Assembly (NCBI GenBank): GCA_910588135.1
Contig: CAJUOT010000036.1
Span: 1 to 26,270, forward strand
Source: an uncultured Oscillospiraceae bacterium
Lineage (GTDB): Bacteria; Bacillota; Clostridia; Oscillospirales; Oscillospiraceae
Direction of reading: 5' to 3'
DNA: 26,270 bases
Below the pieces are notes generated by a model. That model was not told the DNA's origin. It ran no database searches and worked only from the letters and a program-made list of their open reading frames with translations. Each line of letters begins with the position of its first letter. Position 1 is the first letter of the stretch. A program made the position numbers and the translations under genes. Positions 23,615-26,270 of this stretch are shown in pieces.

Positions 23615-25758
23615 TGGGTTTGACCTCCCACGATATATGGTTCCATCCCCTCAATCAGGTAGGCCACCTTCTGATAGGCCTCGCTCTGCTTCAGCGCGGC
23701 CACTGCCGGGTCCTCCGGCGGGAATTTGCTCAGGATCGCCCGGATCTGTTCCGCAAGGGTGTTCAGTTCATCCGACGGGGTTCGCAATTCCGGCGTGTGG
23801 TCGATGAGGAACTCCACCATATCCTTCACGCCCTCGTAGGCGGCCAAGCCCTCCCGCAACAGGTGCACATAGCCCGCCGCGTCCCCGGCATCCAGCGCAT
23901 CAAAGGCTTGGGCGCAGTACCAGCCGAAGCGGTGCAGGGGGGGCAGCAGGAACAGGTTTTCTCGGTTCAAAGTCTCCGGTGCGTAGCACATCGGCAGATA
24001 TGCCCGCTCCACCCTGGCGAAGGCCCTGGACAGCAGCAGCCCGGTCTCCCCGTCAACCTCTTTCCAGGGGCACACCTTCAGCGCCGCCATGCACAGCCCC
24101 CGGGCCCAGCCCAGCCCCTGCGCTCTGTCAGGGAGTTCTCCCTCCCCCGCCTGCTGCGCCAGACCGTACAGCTCATTCTTGTCCCGTGCGATGCCGCCCG
24201 CCAGCATATCCATCTGCTCGATGGTCAGCGGACGGTCTTGAAGCGGGAAGCGCACCCCGCACCGCAGCGCGTGGGCCAGTGCGTGCCCGGGCAGTCTTTC
24301 CAGCTCCTCCACCTTGCCCAGCATGGCTTCCAGGGCGGCGGCGTCCTCCGTCTCCAGCATTCGCGCCGCGATCCCCAGATCGCAGTCGTCCCCCAGGGGC
24401 AGGAACGCGGCGTAAGCGTGGCGGACCACGTCCTCCTCCGTCTCCTCGGAACGGATGAAGGGTCCCTCAAACATCCCCGCGCCCACCTGGAGGAATCCGG
24501 CGCGGCGCTGGTCCGCCTTTTCCTTGGTGGGAACCGGCTCGTTCAGCTCCTTCCAAAGCCGCGACAGCAGGGGGGCGGTGTCCAGGCTGTAGTGGCTGTG
24601 CAGGTTGCAGAGGTTGCGCGCGCAGTCCCCCGCCTGCTTGGCGTCCAGCTCCCGGCCATCGAAGGTCTCCATCAGCCGCAGGCACTTTTCCGGCTCCTTT
24701 TCGTGGAGGTAGCCGGAGGCCAGCACCGCAGCCACGCTGAGGCGGCTACTAGCTTCCGTCCTGTACAGCGCGCTGGCCAGCAAGTCAGCCTTATTAAACT
24801 TCCCGGAATGGTAGTCGTCCACTCCTTGGAGGTATTTTTCCCCCCAATAAATGCTCTTGACGTAATTGTCCTCATTCCAGTAAAACGCAAACGCCAAATA
24901 GGCAATCTCCACCCGGACAAAGATGGAGTTGGGAAATTGGTCCTCTGCCGCCTGAAGCCACTCTTCCATCTCCGGCAACCTTTTCCCAACGGCATAGCGC
25001 AGCGCATAGCGGTAGATCACCGGGCCGAACAGCTCCCACTGGGACCATTTTTCCTCCACCCCGGCCATGGCCCGGCGCAGGTAGTCCTCCTGTTCCGGCG
25101 TACCGCTGCCGGACTCAATACACTGGGTCAGCACAATCAAATCGTTTGGATTTCGCTCCAACTGCTCCCGCAACAACGCCATATTGCGCTCCTGCTTCTC
25201 CTTTTGCGCCCCCTTTTCCTGGTACACATACCCATCGTGGTGGAACACGGCATCCCGGATCAGCATAGTCTGCAAATCGCCCCGATAGGGCCAATGCTCA
25301 TGAATCGTGCCTTCATACCGGATGCCGGAGGACAGGCGCAGCAGACGCACCGCCAGAAAGTCAGAATAGCCCCCGCCCTTTTCCAGCTCCGCTGTATTGT
25401 AGTTGCGGATGATGACCGAAGCAAAGTCGAACTCCTTGTCCGTGGTCAGGAATTTGACATATCCCTCGATGTTGGAATCCACCCACTCGTCACAGTCGAT
25501 GGTCATGTACCACGTGCCGGAGCAGCGGTCCATCACCGCATTGCGGGCGGCGGAAAAGTCGTTGATCCAGGGAAAGTCGATCAAAATATCGGCGTACCGC
25601 TCCGCCACTTCCCGGCTCCCATCCGTGGCCCCGGTGTCCGCCATCACCAACTCGCAGGGAATGGCGTCCCGCAGGGGCTGGAGGGACTTCAGGCACCGCT
25701 CCAGGCAGCGGATCTCGTTTTTGAAAATGATGCCGATGGACAGCAGGGGCTTTGACAT
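23611..25758 (-). CDS. GT2 glycosyltransferase with long TPR-like C-terminal region, probable flagellin glycosyltransferase
   Basis: 715 aa. The first 230 residues form a GT-A family 2 domain starting LLSIGIIFKNEI, with DTGATDGS (41-48) and TIDCDEW (86-92, DxD-like), then FHHDGYVY. The remaining 480 residues are mainly alpha-helical, TPR-like, and probably bind the protein acceptor. This architecture and position, first gene after a flagellin, match known flagellin O-glycosyltransferases of Clostridia (such as that of C. difficile), which act in the cytoplasm. ATG at 25758 is behind AAGGAGAG; the upstream in-frame ATG (25788) adds MPRSKKERFS and has no such site. It is the first gene of the operon after the flagellin terminator. 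Confidence 0.85.
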   Translation of the reverse strand: MSKPLLSIGIIFKNEIRCLERCLKSLQPLRDAIPCELVMADTGATDGSREVAERYADILIDFPWINDFSAARNAVMDRCSGTWYMTIDCDEWVDSNIEGYVKFLTTDKEFDFASVIIRNYNTAELEKGGGYSDFLAVRLLRLSSGIRYEGTIHEHWPYRGDLQTMLIRDAVFHHDGYVYQEKGAQKEKQERNMALLREQLERNPNDLIVLTQCIESGSGTPEQEDYLRRAMAGVEEKWSQWELFGPVIYRYALRYAVGKRLPEMEEWLQAAEDQFPNSIFVRVEIAYLAFAFYWNEDNYVKSIYWGEKYLQGVDDYHSGKFNKADLLASALYRTEASSRLSVAAVLASGYLHEKEPEKCLRLMETFDGRELDAKQAGDCARNLCNLHSHYSLDTAPLLSRLWKELNEPVPTKEKADQRRAGFLQVGAGMFEGPFIRSEETEEDVVRHAYAAFLPLGDDCDLGIAARMLETEDAAALEAMLGKVEELERLPGHALAHALRCGVRFPLQDRPLTIEQMDMLAGGIARDKNELYGLAQQAGEGELPDRAQGLGWARGLCMAALKVCPWKEVDGETGLLLSRAFARVERAYLPMCYAPETLNRENLFLLPPLHRFGWYCAQAFDALDAGDAAGYVHLLREGLAAYEGVKDMVEFLIDHTPELRTPSDELNTLAEQIRAILSKFPPEDPAVAALKQSEAYQKVAYLIEGMEPYIVGGQTQ

Positions 25759-25785
25759 GGAAAATCTCTCCTTTTTACTGCGAGG

Positions 25786-25827
25786 CACATGGGAAAAGCG
25801 TTGACAGGCAGCGGCTTTCCCATATGT
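25786..25827 (-). repeat. Imperfect inverted repeat in the leader of the glycosylation operon
   Basis: ATGGGAAA (25789-25796) and TTTCCCAT (25816-25823) form a perfect 8-bp core, extended by imperfect pairing to 25786 and 25827. It lies between the flagellin terminator and the first glycosyltransferase ATG, where I find no clear sigma-A or sigma-28 promoter. It may be an operator, a leader hairpin or an RNA processing site. Confidence 0.45.
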
Positions 25828-25832
25828 CTCAT

Positions 25833-25869
25833 AAAAAACGGGGGCGGGCTTCTTTGCCCGCCCCCGTTT
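25833..25869 (-). terminator. Intrinsic terminator of the flagellin gene
   Basis: A perfect 14-bp stem (25836-25849 with 25856-25869) around a 6-base loop, followed on the minus strand by a run of six U (25833-25838 overlap). It is about 180 bp after the flagellin stop codon, separating it from the glycosylation operon. Confidence 0.9.
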
Positions 25870-26047
25870 GTCGCGTTGGGCTGATGGTGCTGTATGCGGC
25901 TATCCTCGGCGGCGTTGTCACACTCGGATTGGCCGCATGGCCGGGTCGCTTTTCCTGCGGCTCGGGCAAAACCCGCGCCGCTATGCGGCGTTGGGCTTTC
26001 GCCCTCGCTTCGGTCCAAGCTCCCCTATGCGGCTATCCTCGCGCTTC
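25870..26047 (-). repeat. Repeat- and hairpin-rich 3' region of the flagellin transcript
   Basis: No gene is seen. TATGCGGCTATCCTCG occurs twice as a perfect 16-bp direct repeat (25893-25908 and 26026-26041). GCGTTGGGCT also occurs twice (25873-25882, 25988-25997), and TATGCGGC a third time at 25982. Short perfect stems follow each other: GGCC-GCAT-GGCC (25931-25942), CGGG/CCCG (25963-25975), CGCCGC/GCGGCG (25976-25990) and GGGC-GAAA-GCCC on the minus strand (25993-26004). The second copy of the 16-bp repeat ends seven bases from the flagellin stop codon. Confidence 0.6.
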
Positions 26048-26270
26048 TTACTGCAGGAGCTGGAGGACGCCCTGGGGCACCTGGTTGGCCTGAGCCAGCA
26101 TGGCCTGAGCGGACTGGATCAGGATGTTGTTCTTGGTGTAGGCCATCATCTCGGCGGCCACGTCGGTGTCGCGGATGGTGGACTCGGCATCCTGGATGTT
26201 CTCGGTCATGACGGACAGGTTGTTGATGGTGTGGTCCAGACGGTTCTGGGTGGCGCCCAGAGTACCGCGG
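26048..26270 (-). CDS. fliC: Flagellin, C-terminal end (5' part outside window)
   Basis: The last 73 residues of a flagellin, the subunit of the flagellar filament. RGTLGATQNRLDHTINNL is followed by the conserved ENIQDAESTIRDTDVAAEMM, and the end is AMLAQANQVPQGVLQLLQ, as in the D0 coiled-coil C-terminus of nearly all flagellins. The middle T of ESTIRDTDV replaces the usual R of ESRIRDTDM. The stop is TAA at 26048-26050. The gene is cut by the window edge. A glycosyltransferase and sugar genes directly follow, so this flagellin is the likely acceptor of the glycan. Confidence 0.97.
   Translation of the reverse strand, partial: RGTLGATQNRLDHTINNLSVMTENIQDAESTIRDTDVAAEMMAYTKNNILIQSAQAMLAQANQVPQGVLQLLQ

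Noticed and set aside
23620..25755. 711-aa plus-strand open frame opposite the first glycosyltransferase
   Set aside because: Covers the whole antisense strand with low-complexity composition; no ribosome site or recognisable domain.
25870..26047. CRISPR-like repeats after flagellin
   Set aside because: Only two copies of the 16-bp repeat, irregular spacing, no cas genes.

Overview
This 26.3 kb window looks like a chromosomal piece of a high-GC, motile, Gram-positive anaerobe of the Clostridia. An Oscillospiraceae-type gut bacterium is my best guess, judged from the Gram-positive-type GalT, the flagellin C-terminus, strong AGGAGG-like ribosome sites and GC-rich codon use. This is inference; no search was run. 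Every gene I can support lies on the minus strand, so transcription runs from high to low coordinates.

Layout from right to left. 26048-26270 is the C-terminal end of a flagellin gene. It is followed by about 180 bp of repeat-rich, hairpin-rich DNA and a strong intrinsic terminator (25833-25869). From 25758 down to 4584 runs a nearly gapless set of 18 genes, with nine 4-bp ATGA stop/start overlaps and a terminator at 4340-4376. The genes are, in order: a flagellin-type GT2 glycosyltransferase, a cytosolic sulfatase/phosphatase-superfamily protein, glucose-1-phosphate cytidylyltransferase, a radical SAM/SPASM enzyme, a hexapeptide acyltransferase, a second GT2 fused to a methyltransferase-like domain, CDP-glucose 4,6-dehydratase, UDP-galactopyranose mutase, a split transketolase (two genes), an FkbM methyltransferase, an SDR epimerase/reductase, an acetolactate-synthase-like TPP enzyme, APS kinase, ATP sulfurylase, a small Mor-like helix-turn-helix protein, a CPA2 cation:proton antiporter and a short pyruvate-kinase-like protein.

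Taken together this reads as a flagellin (or surface glycan) glycosylation island. RfbF and RfbG would make CDP-4-keto-6-deoxyglucose. The TPP enzyme, its SDR neighbour and the split transketolase suggest that a two-carbon branch is added to that sugar, by analogy with yersiniose (YerE/YerF), but without the usual 3-dehydrase. Glf would supply UDP-galactofuranose. FkbM, the GT-fused methyltransferase and the acyltransferase would decorate the glycan. Sat and CysC would make PAPS, yet no recognisable sulfotransferase is present, and the sulfatase-fold protein carries Thr where sulfatases carry the formylglycine Cys. The antiporter and the pyruvate-kinase-like protein may form a sub-operon with its own weak promoter.

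Left of this, 2048-4083 holds a large serine recombinase and a 57-aa SHOCT-like protein, probably a remnant or minimal mobile element, with a strong promoter overlapping an imperfect palindrome. The left edge (1-1836) is a Leloir galactose operon, galK then galT (cut by the window), with its own promoter. I found no tRNA, rRNA or CRISPR array.
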